A stretch of DNA of 64,000 nucleotides, taken from contig CAMLJM010000003.1 in assembly GCA_946480475.1 (NCBI GenBank), forward strand, positions 1 to 64,000, read 5' to 3'. Position numbers and translations under genes: made by a program. Numbering within the stretch: the first letter of the stretch is position 1; each line of letters begins with the position of its first letter. The DNA comes from an uncultured Alphaproteobacteria bacterium (GTDB taxonomy: Bacteria > Pseudomonadota > Alphaproteobacteria > Micavibrionales > Micavibrionaceae). Shown here one piece after another: positions 27,151 to 35,867 of this stretch. The notes under the pieces are model-generated. The model had not been told where the DNA came from, ran no database searches, and worked only from the letters and a program-made list of their open reading frames with translations.

Positions 27151-28129
27151 GTTCATTTTCCTTGTTACCTGCGGTAAGGAGCCATTGAGTCTCCAGTGTT
27201 AGTGCCGGACAAAAACCCTTTTTGAATTCCCCAATCCGATAGAGTTTTTCCTCCGTACCTGATTTTGTAGGGATATCGCCCATAACAAATATTTTTTGAC
27301 CCCTTGTCTTGGCGCGTATTATCCCTTGGTAGGTAATATAATGCGCGAGAGGTTTGTCAAATAAAGAACGTTCATATATACCAACGCCGTATGTCGTTCT
27401 TAAACCTTCATCTATATATAGGCCCGCGGATACTATTTGATTGTCCAGGTAACCAATAAGAATTTCTGCGCACCCGGCTTTGATCATCTCATATTGTATC
27501 TGCCAGCTTTCAGTTGAGCGCGTAACACGCCCAGCAACATGAATATGAAATTGATGTATCTGCTCGAACAATGTCTGATCGGGATTCTGAGAATCCAGGA
27601 TTGCCAGCTTTATATTTTTCTCGCCCCAATTAATCAGGGGGGAATAGCTTTTGCGTATGCCTTGGCGAATCCGCGTTACATCTTGTGATAAATCAACTTG
27701 GGAGACAAAGATCGGGCGAGCCGTTGCTCCTGCTTTAAGCAGTCGATCTCCTAGCAGGTCCAACTGGCCGTTAATCGGTGTGGTACGCAGCAGTACATTA
27801 TTAATTGTGGATGTCTGCATAAGATTTTGCAGGGTTTCTATGATGACGGTTACTTTCTGCCGTGTCTGTGCCCATGGTGCGTAATGGACAGCTATGGGCG
27901 CTCCATTATTACGTAAACTTCCTTGCAGACTTTGACAAGGCACGATAACCGCAGGTTTTTCGTTTTCCAGAATTGCAAATGATTGGTTTATACAGTCGCG
28001 GCCAAAGTAGGCTTGATAATACCTATCCCATAATTCAAAAGATAAGCTATCTAAATAAGGAAAATGGCCAGGGTTTATAAGCCTGCGGAATCCTTCCGGA
28101 TTATCCTTATAAAACAATATGTTGTTCAT
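27143..28129 (-). CDS. FemAB/GNAT-like acyl or aminoacyl transferase
   Basis: 328-aa protein of the GNAT fold, FemAB/Acetyltransf_6 type. The C-terminal half shows IRQGIRKSYSPLINWGEK, HIHVAGRVTRS, an ILIGYLDNQIVSAGLYID strand pair and THAT-like YIT/YGVGIYERSLFDKPLAHY segments typical of this family. Members attach amino acids or acyl groups to peptidoglycan, sugars or lipids. Here a glycan amino group is the likely target. It is the only GNAT-type gene seen in the operon, but is longer than and unlike PseH. Confidence 0.7.
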   Translation of the reverse strand: MNNILFYKDNPEGFRRLINPGHFPYLDSLSFELWDRYYQAYFGRDCINQSFAILENEKPAVIVPCQSLQGSLRNNGAPIAVHYAPWAQTRQKVTVIIETLQNLMQTSTINNVLLRTTPINGQLDLLGDRLLKAGATARPIFVSQVDLSQDVTRIRQGIRKSYSPLINWGEKNIKLAILDSQNPDQTLFEQIHQFHIHVAGRVTRSTESWQIQYEMIKAGCAEILIGYLDNQIVSAGLYIDEGLRTTYGVGIYERSLFDKPLAHYITYQGIIRAKTRGQKIFVMGDIPTKSGTEEKLYRIGEFKKGFCPALTLETQWLLTAGNKENEHE

Positions 28130-28143
28130 GACAGGCTAAAAGC

Positions 28144-29721
28144 TTAGGTTTCCTGGAAAAGAGGTAAATAATCCTTATTATGGACCTTAACCATAGCGGC
28201 TTCGATCATATTTGCAAGCAGGTCGGGTTCAATGACAATTCTACCGTCTGGTGAGTAGGTAAGGGCTGATACTTCTGCACGTTTTGATATTATGTTAACT
28301 ATTGAAGGATCAAAATAACCAGGATTGGCATTTATAAGGATCAGGGGCTTGTCGCTGTAAAGCGAGGGGATAAGTGTTGATGAGGAGAAGTCACAGTTCA
28401 GAATTGCAGCATAAGATCCGTAAACTTCCTCGAAAGGTCTGGTTTCGCATTTTGCCCCATATTTGCTTTCAAATTCAGGACCTTTAAATTCCATGAATGC
28501 AGGATGAGGTTTCAGCGTTACTAACCATCCAAGATTCTGAAGAATGCGCGTTAATCGAATGTTGAAATCGATAGCTTGTGCTGTTGCGGGATAGGGGCCT
28601 GCCAGTCCCCTGTCAAACAAGGGGCTAAGGGGCACCACAAGAATCGATTTCTTTGAAACGGGTATTGTAGTGTTTATGCCGATCTCTTGTTTATGTGGAA
28701 AGTTACCAATTCTCAGATCCTCAAATACCTTGCTTAGCTGTGGAGATAGATTTTTTCTTATCACCTCTTCGGAAAAAGACGTGAATGCGTGAAAGTGAGA
28801 TACACCGGAAAAGTTCGTCATATTATTAAGAGGACTTTTGAATAGTGCTGACCCGCATCCATGATCCAATATATGTACTGCGCCACCTGCTTTCTTGACA
28901 GCATATCGCAGTAAACCGTTCCAAACGCCGCCCAGATTCCCAATAAGTTCATGGGGCAGTTTATCTCTCTTGCTTAAGGCTTGGGTTACATACTTCTGAC
29001 CATATGTAATGGTTATTGCGATTTGGCGGCGCAGCCATTGTCGACCGACTTCTCTTATGGATTCATGCTGGTCCAGTAGTTTCAGGAGATCTTTACTAAC
29101 AGCATCTATGATAACAGTTTCTGCTGGTTTTTCTTTCGCTTCCTCAGTTGGTATCTTCGAGAAGAAAGCGTCTGCATCTAAATAAAAAGCTTTCCGATTT
29201 CTGGCTAAGCAGAATTTATGAACAATATCTAAGTTACTCGTGACTGCGAAATATTTATGGGGCTTAAAAAATATAGGCGGATAACGCCGGATATAATTCT
29301 GCCGGACCCATGTTCTCAGTATGCGCGGGATCCAACGCCAGAATTCTGAATCCCGAGGCCCATTCAAAAGAATAGCTACCATAGAATGGTCTTTGAGAGG
29401 TCTGTCATTCTGGTAATCATCCCAGAATGGATACGTGGCGGCTTCATAATCTAACTGGTAATTGAGGCGGCCCGCTCTGTCTGTTGTGGCCGCCATCATA
29501 AGTTTTGTAATGAGCTGCAGCCAGATGGGTCCAAAGAGTGCCGTTAATTCTGCCTTGCTTAACGGCGAAAGATCATCACTGTAGTCATTGATGTGCTGTA
29601 AGAGCACTTCCTCCGCCTTATCCAGGATGATTTGTTGTTGATCTGGCGTATCAGGCCAGAAAAAGCGGTCTTCGCTGGCATTGGATATAATCAGGGCGGG
29701 GTCACAGAATATTTTATGCAT
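28144..29721 (-). CDS. protein of unknown function, possible glycosyltransferase
   Basis: I do not firmly recognise this 525-aa protein. The N-terminal 200 residues are rich in Trp and aromatics. The C-terminal half (from about 290) has a HILDHGCGSALF segment, then a strand-helix pattern with VVPLSPLFDRG, GWLVTLKPHPAFMEF and SSTLIPSLYSDKPLILINANPGYF, which resembles the nucleotide-binding half of GT-B surface-polysaccharide transferases such as CDP-glycerophosphotransferases. It may therefore transfer the nonulosonic acid. The ATG at 29721 starts 2 bp after the aldo/keto reductase stop; a TTG at 29742 is unlikely. Confidence 0.6.
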   Translation of the reverse strand: MHKIFCDPALIISNASEDRFFWPDTPDQQQIILDKAEEVLLQHINDYSDDLSPLSKAELTALFGPIWLQLITKLMMAATTDRAGRLNYQLDYEAATYPFWDDYQNDRPLKDHSMVAILLNGPRDSEFWRWIPRILRTWVRQNYIRRYPPIFFKPHKYFAVTSNLDIVHKFCLARNRKAFYLDADAFFSKIPTEEAKEKPAETVIIDAVSKDLLKLLDQHESIREVGRQWLRRQIAITITYGQKYVTQALSKRDKLPHELIGNLGGVWNGLLRYAVKKAGGAVHILDHGCGSALFKSPLNNMTNFSGVSHFHAFTSFSEEVIRKNLSPQLSKVFEDLRIGNFPHKQEIGINTTIPVSKKSILVVPLSPLFDRGLAGPYPATAQAIDFNIRLTRILQNLGWLVTLKPHPAFMEFKGPEFESKYGAKCETRPFEEVYGSYAAILNCDFSSSTLIPSLYSDKPLILINANPGYFDPSIVNIISKRAEVSALTYSPDGRIVIEPDLLANMIEAAMVKVHNKDYLPLFQET

Positions 29722-29723
29722 TC

Positions 29724-30590
29724 TTATGATGCCTTTGGCCAAAGGGCAGGGTTAAGCAATATTTCTTCGGGACAGGCGGCGGCGCCCCATTCCAGTTCCG
29801 GCAGATCATGATTCCATGTATCTATAATCTCGCTCCACTCCTTCAAGGAACTCACGCCTATAATCACATGATCGATTGATTGCTGCTTCAGAAAGCCCAA
29901 GGTTGCCTGAAGGGGTGTGATGTTCATTCTCTCACAGAAAGACCAGAATTTATCCAGATGATCCTTATAGATCTGCAAATTATTCGGGATAGACCCTTTG
30001 TTTAGTAGTATCCCCTGCAAGAAGGCAGAGCGTACATGGATTTCTATATTTCGGCGCCTTAAAGCATCTATTGTTCCTGAGTTAATTAGCCGTTGATCCA
30101 AGATATTGAGGGGAATTTGCACGATATCTATATCGCCCATCTGCATGATCTTATTAATCTCATTGGCATTGTAGACCGATGCGCCAATTTTTTTGATTAC
30201 TCCTTGGGATTTTAAGGTCTCTAATGACTTAAAGAACTTTCTGCCATCAGGGCCTAGCAGGTTATGTGCATTGTGATCCAGGAAGCCGTAAATATACTCT
30301 TTATTCAAGGCTTGCAGAGATGCTTCAATCGACTTTGCGGGATCGTGTTCCTTAAGGTCTGTTTTGGTTACAATGTGGAATGAATCTTCATGAAGGAGAC
30401 CTCCAAGAACACGCTCACTATTGCCATACGCAGGAGCGGTATCAATAACCATATTGGAATCGGCTACATGTGCTAGGGATAAAATCTGCCTAGATTCATC
30501 AGGTGTAAGCTGTCCATGCATATTGGTGATGCCATAGGGCAATCCAAACTGCGCCGTGCCTAACGCCAACGAGGGAAAATTATTGGGCAT
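29724..30590 (-). CDS. aldo/keto reductase
   Basis: 288-aa NADPH-dependent aldo/keto reductase with a TIM barrel. It has LGTAQFG, DTAPAYGNSE (Asp and Tyr of the catalytic tetrad), VTKTDL (Lys), FLDHNAHN at the His position and IIGVSSLKEW in the cofactor pocket. AKRs of this group are often found in nonulosonate gene clusters and may reduce a keto-sugar. It overlaps pseF by 11 bp. Confidence 0.85.
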   Translation of the reverse strand: MPNNFPSLALGTAQFGLPYGITNMHGQLTPDESRQILSLAHVADSNMVIDTAPAYGNSERVLGGLLHEDSFHIVTKTDLKEHDPAKSIEASLQALNKEYIYGFLDHNAHNLLGPDGRKFFKSLETLKSQGVIKKIGASVYNANEINKIMQMGDIDIVQIPLNILDQRLINSGTIDALRRRNIEIHVRSAFLQGILLNKGSIPNNLQIYKDHLDKFWSFCERMNITPLQATLGFLKQQSIDHVIIGVSSLKEWSEIIDTWNHDLPELEWGAAACPEEILLNPALWPKAS

Positions 30591-31281
30591 TCATTACCTT
30601 ATACATCGTTTCTGCTAATAGCCATTGTTCAGGGGTGTCAATGTCTACTACACGACGTGCATCTACTGGAAATCCGCGAAATACCAAATCGCTACCTGCC
30701 CCCTTGCTGCCTAACAGAAAATCTGAACTATAGAAGCAGAACATGGCTGCGTCGTAATATGCAATTTTCAGATCCTGAGATCGTGTTGCGAAACCGTTAC
30801 TGAATACGGGCATCAGATTCTGATTATCGGCCATATGGAAGCTCCACTCTATCGGGCAGGGGAAGGGAGCTATAGCTAGCAGGGGCTTCATAGAGTCTCC
30901 TTGCTCAAAAGATATACAGGCCTGCTTAAGATCCTCTGTGCTAATCATCGGGTTTGTAGCGTATAGGAGCGTAATGGTCTGGAATTCTTTCCCGTGGTTT
31001 TTATATTCTTCCGTCACGAATTTCATAACAGGCAGAATGGGTGTGGTGTCATCACTAAGATTTGCAGGCCTTTTGAAGTTAACAGTTGCTCCTGATTGAA
31101 GCGCAATCTCCGCAATTTCATCTGAATCGGTGGAGACATGAATTTCATCAAAGATCTCGCATTCAAGGGCTGCCCGAATAGGATAGGAGAGCATAGGTCG
31201 CCCGTGAAAATCGCGAACATTTTTGCGCGGAACACGTTTGGAACCAGACCGTGCTGGTATAACGGCCAATCTCTTTGTCAT
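30580..31281 (-). CDS. pseF: pseudaminic acid cytidylyltransferase
   Basis: 233-aa CMP-sugar synthetase that activates the nonulosonic acid with CTP. The nucleotide-binding signature PARSGSKRVPRKNVRDFHG is at residues 9-27, followed by PMLSYPIRAA and HVSTDSDEIAEIA. The similarity is to PseF and NeuA; pathway context favours PseF. It overlaps the WbqC-like gene in an ATGA junction and the aldo/keto reductase gene by 11 bp. Confidence 0.86.
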   Translation of the reverse strand: MTKRLAVIPARSGSKRVPRKNVRDFHGRPMLSYPIRAALECEIFDEIHVSTDSDEIAEIALQSGATVNFKRPANLSDDTTPILPVMKFVTEEYKNHGKEFQTITLLYATNPMISTEDLKQACISFEQGDSMKPLLAIAPFPCPIEWSFHMADNQNLMPVFSNGFATRSQDLKIAYYDAAMFCFYSSDFLLGSKGAGSDLVFRGFPVDARRVVDIDTPEQWLLAETMYKVMNAQ

Positions 31282-31979
31282 GTTTTGATTCCACTTCGCA
31301 GTATAGCAAGGCTCTCTGTTCCGCAGTTCATCAACAAGTCCAAAATAGACATGTAAGGCAAAAAGGGTGGGTATAACTGCTTATAAACAGGATGATCATA
31401 TTTATGGTATGATACATCTATTCCCTTATCAGAAAAATCTGAACTTTCCTCTATATATTCCCGGGATCCTGGCGCTGAGAGGTAATGATCCGCTCCTCTC
31501 TCAATACATATATTAGCTAGTAATTCCGCCTTCTTTCCCGATGCATTTGTTCTGCTGGCATACAAGATGGGGGTTTCAATCCCGATCTTATTGCAGAACC
31601 AGATAATGATCTCACTATTCAATACGCCGATCCCTTTAGGGGCGGCCTCTTGCATAATCGTAGCAAGATCCGGGGCGTATTTCTTGTAGTAAGGTGCTTT
31701 TGAATAGTTCTGCGTGATGGATAACCAATGTTTCTTGATGGCGTTCTCAGGTTCCTGGATCTGCATATCCTTGATGGAAGCGTCACGGTTCCCCTTGATC
31801 TGCACAGGTATGCTTAACCATAGAGCACCATTCGCTGATTTGATCTGATTGCGTTGTTGCCAGCTGCGGTGTTCAAACTGAACCGAGTCAAGAAATACAA
31901 ATTCATCCACACGGTCAATCATTGCAAAATAGCCTATCCAGGGGAGATAGGTAGGCTGCATTATGGCGATGCTTTTCAT
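31278..31979 (-). CDS. WbqC-like family protein
   Basis: 233-aa WbqC family protein. The MQPTYLPWIGYF motif at residues 7-18, VFLDSVQFEHRSWQQRNQIK and YLSAPGSREYIE are characteristic. WbqC members occur in O-antigen clusters and in nonulosonate loci; the activity is not established, though an amide- or acyl-forming role has been proposed. The ATG at 31979 is chosen since it overlaps the upstream stop (ATGA); the upstream GTG (31997) is unlikely. Confidence 0.82.
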   Translation of the reverse strand: MKSIAIMQPTYLPWIGYFAMIDRVDEFVFLDSVQFEHRSWQQRNQIKSANGALWLSIPVQIKGNRDASIKDMQIQEPENAIKKHWLSITQNYSKAPYYKKYAPDLATIMQEAAPKGIGVLNSEIIIWFCNKIGIETPILYASRTNASGKKAELLANICIERGADHYLSAPGSREYIEESSDFSDKGIDVSYHKYDHPVYKQLYPPFLPYMSILDLLMNCGTESLAILRSGIKT

Positions 31980-32878
31980 GCTGCGAGTCCCAGGCACAGG
32001 CCATCGCGGCCATAAGCGTTACCATTATAGTACATGATTTCCCGGCCCTTATGGGTTAGGACTATCGGATAACAGATCATTTCTTCATCAGGGGCAGGAG
32101 ATTTCGATACATCGATATTAACACGGCCTTCACGTACCCAGTTTATACCGTCCTTGGATATTGCTGTGTAGGGGAGGTAGAAATCGCCTTTGGCACTGAA
32201 CCACATTCTGTACCCTTCAGGTGTTTTGACCACGTAAGGGCGTGCCAACGCGTTCTCTCCGGGGGCAAAGTCTATGGCCACATTCCCGTTGCGTATCCAG
32301 TTCTTTAGATCGTCTGAGAAAGCGATTTGTATGTTATAACGGGGAAGGTCTTTATGAACCCATTCTATGCCGCTGACATAATACATTAACCAGCTCTTAC
32401 CCTGAGGGGCTGGAACAACCCAGGGGGCGGTATTGATAAAGGGATTAGGGCGGCTGCGCTCCAGAATAGGGGCTTCAGACCAACGTTCAAATGTTTTGCC
32501 CTCATCTTCGCTAATGGCCAGGCCACCATAAAGATCCATTCTGGTCGTGCCGCCCGGTTTGAAGCCAATAAAAAATAAGAATTTTGCACCGTCATGGTTG
32601 ATGATGCAGGAGGGCAGAACTCCGTTGTCATCGAACGTTCCCAGGCGACCGGGTGTTAGTACTGGGGTTTTACACAGTTCTAGGATCTGATCCGGTTTGT
32701 CCAGATCAATCAGCGCCCATCCGATATTAGATTGGTTAAGCTTATTGCGCCCGCCGAAATATATTTTCCAGACACTGCCTTCGATATGTTCTGGCGTTGG
32801 CAGCATGGCATGACTTTGCATCCATGGCAGGGATGGGTCAGGCTTGAGTATTAGTCCTTTTTTTGTCCATAAGCTCAT
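31976..32878 (-). CDS. five-bladed beta-propeller protein (GH43/32-like fold)
   Basis: 300-aa protein with repeating strand patterns that match the five-bladed propeller of glycoside hydrolase families 32/43/62/117: WKIYFGGRN, FLFFIGF, WLMYYVSG, YRMWFSAKG and EIMYYNGNAYGRDG form a series of W/Y-M-x-Y-x-G-like blade motifs. No signal peptide, so it is likely cytoplasmic. Catalytic residues cannot be assigned. Such proteins recur in surface-sugar loci with unknown role. Confidence 0.75.
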   Translation of the reverse strand: MSLWTKKGLILKPDPSLPWMQSHAMLPTPEHIEGSVWKIYFGGRNKLNQSNIGWALIDLDKPDQILELCKTPVLTPGRLGTFDDNGVLPSCIINHDGAKFLFFIGFKPGGTTRMDLYGGLAISEDEGKTFERWSEAPILERSRPNPFINTAPWVVPAPQGKSWLMYYVSGIEWVHKDLPRYNIQIAFSDDLKNWIRNGNVAIDFAPGENALARPYVVKTPEGYRMWFSAKGDFYLPYTAISKDGINWVREGRVNIDVSKSPAPDEEMICYPIVLTHKGREIMYYNGNAYGRDGLCLGLAA

Positions 32879-33564
32879 AGATTAAAGTATTTCGTTTTGA
32901 TGGCTTGCGCTTTTCGGTCATCTGCCGAAAGTATTGTACCTGCAGCGCCTAATGCTACGGAACCGGACTCCATATCTTTGACAATGCTGGCACCCATTGT
33001 GATGAAACAATCGTTTCCGATATTAATAAAGTCACGTATTGTGGCGTTTACACCGAAGAAGCATCGCTGGCCGATATTACAGTGCCCGGATAGAACTATA
33101 TGCGATGCAAAATATGTATGGTCCTGAATAATGCTGCCATGGCCTATATGATTTCCGGACCAGAGCATGACATTATTGCCTATTTTTACTGTTGGTTGGA
33201 TTGTCTGGTTCTCAAGTATAAAGCAATTATCGCCATGCTGCAGATCGGGCCATGTGACCGATTTTGTAGAGACATAGGATGCAAGCTTATATCCTGCTTT
33301 CTTTGCCTGATAGTATTTCTCTTCGCGAAGGCGATTTAGCTTCCGGTAGGAAAGGGCCACATGCATGTGGTGCACATCAGGAGAGAATCTCTTCCCGATC
33401 TCGCTAAAGGGAATAATGGGTAATCCCTCTGATATATCTTCTTTCACATATTCATCATCGGCTGTGAAAGCCACGACTTCATAAGGGCTGTCGTGGGTAA
33501 AGTAGAACCGCGCCAGTGTGGCGATTTCTGCTGTACCGAAAATAATAAGAGGTTGCTTGGACAT
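32875..33564 (-). CDS. NeuD/PglD-like left-handed beta-helix acyltransferase
   Basis: 229-aa acyltransferase. The N-terminal Rossmann-like domain (LIIFGTAEIATLARFYF) is typical of NeuD/PglD sugar O/N-acetyltransferases, and the C-terminal half (residues ~105-210) carries hexapeptide repeats (IGNNVMLW, IGHGSII, IGQRCFF, IGNDCFI) with His at GNHIGHGS. In PglD this fold N-acetylates a UDP-4-amino sugar. As no PseH gene is present, it is a good candidate for that step here. Overlap with the propeller gene is 4 bp. Confidence 0.82.
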   Translation of the reverse strand: MSKQPLIIFGTAEIATLARFYFTHDSPYEVVAFTADDEYVKEDISEGLPIIPFSEIGKRFSPDVHHMHVALSYRKLNRLREEKYYQAKKAGYKLASYVSTKSVTWPDLQHGDNCFILENQTIQPTVKIGNNVMLWSGNHIGHGSIIQDHTYFASHIVLSGHCNIGQRCFFGVNATIRDFINIGNDCFITMGASIVKDMESGSVALGAAGTILSADDRKAQAIKTKYFNL

Positions 33565-33620
33565 GCGAAAATCATCTCTAAAAACAGCTATTTAATCAAT
33601 CGTAATTCTTTACCCTTATT

Positions 33621-34730
33621 CTAAGCTGACTTACTGTTTTCTTGCTTTATATGTTCCCAGTTCACAGGTTGATATTGCTTAATATCGCTTAGGGCCGGCT
33701 TGCCAATAACATCCTCATAGAAACGTGTACGAATACCGCGGCTTTTAGGGGCGCGGATGCTTTTAATATTGTCCCACCCCAAAACTTCCCCAGCTTTTAT
33801 GTCTTTGACTGTCCAGAGGCAGCGCTGAAAAATGTTTTTCTTGCCCAGATCTGTATCGCCGCCATATTGAACCCCGCGCAGGACTGCAGGAACACTCTGT
33901 TCGTCTAAATTCTTCTCGAACGCAATCCTACAGTCCCGGCAAAGGTTTGCCAGTTCTTCCGGTTCCAGAGAGAAGGATGAGTCCGGACCACCATCGCCGC
34001 GATCAAGCGTTATATGCTTCTCTATAACGCAAGCCCCCATAGCAATTGCTGCAGCGGCAACCTCTGTACCAAGAGTATGATCAGAAAAACCTGCCAGCAC
34101 ACCAAATTCCTTCTCTATATCTTTAATGGTGTCGAGCTTTGCGTCCTCAGGAGCCGCCGGATATTGGCTTACGCAGTGTAAAATAATGATCTGGCCCCGG
34201 GAAATTCCTTTTCGCTCCAGAAAGCCAAGCGTATCCCGAACATCGTTCTTGGTGGATGTGCCTGTGGAGATAATCAGCGGTTTTCCCTGCTTTGCTACAT
34301 ATTCTACCAGAGGCCAATCAGCGGCTTCGTTAGAGGCAATCTTGAATGCAGGAGCGTCTAGCGAAGACAGTAAATCTACAGCTTTTTTATCAAACGGTGA
34401 TGAAAAAACATCAATTCCAATCCTGTGCCCGTGGGCAAATGCTTTCTCATGCCATTCCCATGGAGTGTGCGCCTGCTGATAAAGCTTATATAAGTTCCAG
34501 CCATCCCATGTTCCGCCTTTCAGAATGAAATCTTCGTCCTGAGAGTCTATGGTCAAGGAGTCTGCTGTGTATGTTTGTAGCTTAACGGCGTCTGCGCCTG
34601 CTTCTTTTGCCACATCGATCAACTTAATCAGGCGTTCAAAATCATGATTATGATTTCCTGATATTTCCGCAATGATATAGGGGGGGTGTCCGGGTCCGAT
34701 TCTGCGGCCGTTGATACTTATAGTGTTCAT
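33621..34730 (-). CDS. pseI: pseudaminic acid synthase (NeuB family)
   Basis: 369-aa NeuB-family synthase condensing a 6-deoxy-diacetamido-hexose with phosphoenolpyruvate. IIAEISGNHNHDFERL, GADAVKLQTY and FSSPFDKKAVDLL lie in the TIM-barrel; the C-terminal SAF/antifreeze-like domain includes LWTVKDIKAGEVLGWDNIKSIRAPKSRG. ATG 34730 has GAGGA upstream. It is separated by 56 bp from the acyltransferase gene and by 71 bp from pseG, the two widest gaps of the operon. Confidence 0.9.
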   Translation of the reverse strand: MNTISINGRRIGPGHPPYIIAEISGNHNHDFERLIKLIDVAKEAGADAVKLQTYTADSLTIDSQDEDFILKGGTWDGWNLYKLYQQAHTPWEWHEKAFAHGHRIGIDVFSSPFDKKAVDLLSSLDAPAFKIASNEAADWPLVEYVAKQGKPLIISTGTSTKNDVRDTLGFLERKGISRGQIIILHCVSQYPAAPEDAKLDTIKDIEKEFGVLAGFSDHTLGTEVAAAAIAMGACVIEKHITLDRGDGGPDSSFSLEPEELANLCRDCRIAFEKNLDEQSVPAVLRGVQYGGDTDLGKKNIFQRCLWTVKDIKAGEVLGWDNIKSIRAPKSRGIRTRFYEDVIGKPALSDIKQYQPVNWEHIKQENSKSA

Positions 34731-34801
34731 GGGGATCCTCGGAATTATCAAAATATGAAAATAAAAATAGGGTGGCTACCTAAGAAAATCAAATACTATT
34801 T

Positions 34802-35866
34802 CTACGAATCTATAATGATTTTCAAAGCGTTAAAGATTCTTTCCCCACCATCGCTATCGATAAGCTGCTGTCCTTTTTGTGACATAAGGGCTCGCTGCTG
34901 AGGCGCTTTCTGCACACGGTGTACGGCTTCTGCCCATATTCCGGGGGTAAGATTCTGATAGTGTCCCAGGTATTCCGCGGCTTGTGTGGCAGCGTATTCT
35001 TCTGATTGCTGTTCGTGATAGTCATACAAACTTGCAAATATAGCGGGAAGACCCATAGCCGCGAATTCGTAGCGGCTAAGGCCAGATGATCCGACGGCTA
35101 TATCTGCCCACTCATACAATGGCCACATAGCAGAAACATTCTCCAGGATTTCAATCTGGAAACGGGGTTTTGTATTTCGGCTTTCTAAGCTGGCAGTCGT
35201 TTTCTTGAGTTCGTGACTGAAGTAAGGTCCGATGACAATCTTCACATGACCTTGTAAATTTGGGTGGCTGATGAGTCCTTCCAAAACTGTTGCTGTAAGG
35301 GATTGCGGGTCTGCGCCGCCAAATGTAACAAGAATCTTATCCGCGTACTGAGAGATTTGCTTTGGCTTTATGTGTCCGCATAATATGGGGTTCAAAAGGG
35401 CGTATTTTATACCCGCGAGCCATATATCTGCAGGCGGCGTCCTATCATTCTCAGCGCCAAAATAAGGCTGGATTAATGCATCTAAGCGAGGACTTTCTTT
35501 GTCTCTGTATGCTTCTTTGTATATGGCGTCCAAGAAAGCGATTCTACGACCGTGATGCTTCATATCCTTTAACAGAGCTGTCAGAGGACTTGCATTTTTA
35601 ATGTTGCGCGCATGCTGGAGGTCTGTGATTACCAGTTTTGACTGTTCAGGATATAACTCTACTTCTCCGTTATATAAACGGTTTTCTGGTATTGAGAAAA
35701 AGGCAAAACCTTTATCGGCGACGAGTGCCCTTTGTGCCGTATCATTCTCAGCTACGGCAAAAATAACACTGTACTCATGTGCTGTAAAAATACTTGCCAG
35801 GTGCAGGCAGCGATTAAGGTGTGAAAACCCTATATCCTGACCTGCTTCTGTGCGAAAAACGATCAT
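34802..35866 (-). CDS. pseG: UDP-2,4-diacetamido-2,4,6-trideoxy-beta-L-altropyranose hydrolase
   Basis: 354-aa PseG-type hydrolase which removes UDP from the diacetamido sugar before PseI. It has a GT-B/MurG-like fold with the N-terminal TEAGQDIGFSHLNRCLHLA segment (the catalytic His is present) and the C-terminal VTFGGADPQSLT and AVGSSGLSRYEFAAMGLPAIFASLYDYHEQQ. It begins 1 bp after the class III aminotransferase stop, so the two are transcribed together. Confidence 0.87.
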   Translation of the reverse strand: MIVFRTEAGQDIGFSHLNRCLHLASIFTAHEYSVIFAVAENDTAQRALVADKGFAFFSIPENRLYNGEVELYPEQSKLVITDLQHARNIKNASPLTALLKDMKHHGRRIAFLDAIYKEAYRDKESPRLDALIQPYFGAENDRTPPADIWLAGIKYALLNPILCGHIKPKQISQYADKILVTFGGADPQSLTATVLEGLISHPNLQGHVKIVIGPYFSHELKKTTASLESRNTKPRFQIEILENVSAMWPLYEWADIAVGSSGLSRYEFAAMGLPAIFASLYDYHEQQSEEYAATQAAEYLGHYQNLTPGIWAEAVHRVQKAPQQRALMSQKGQQLIDSDGGERIFNALKIIIDS

Positions 35867-35867
35867 T

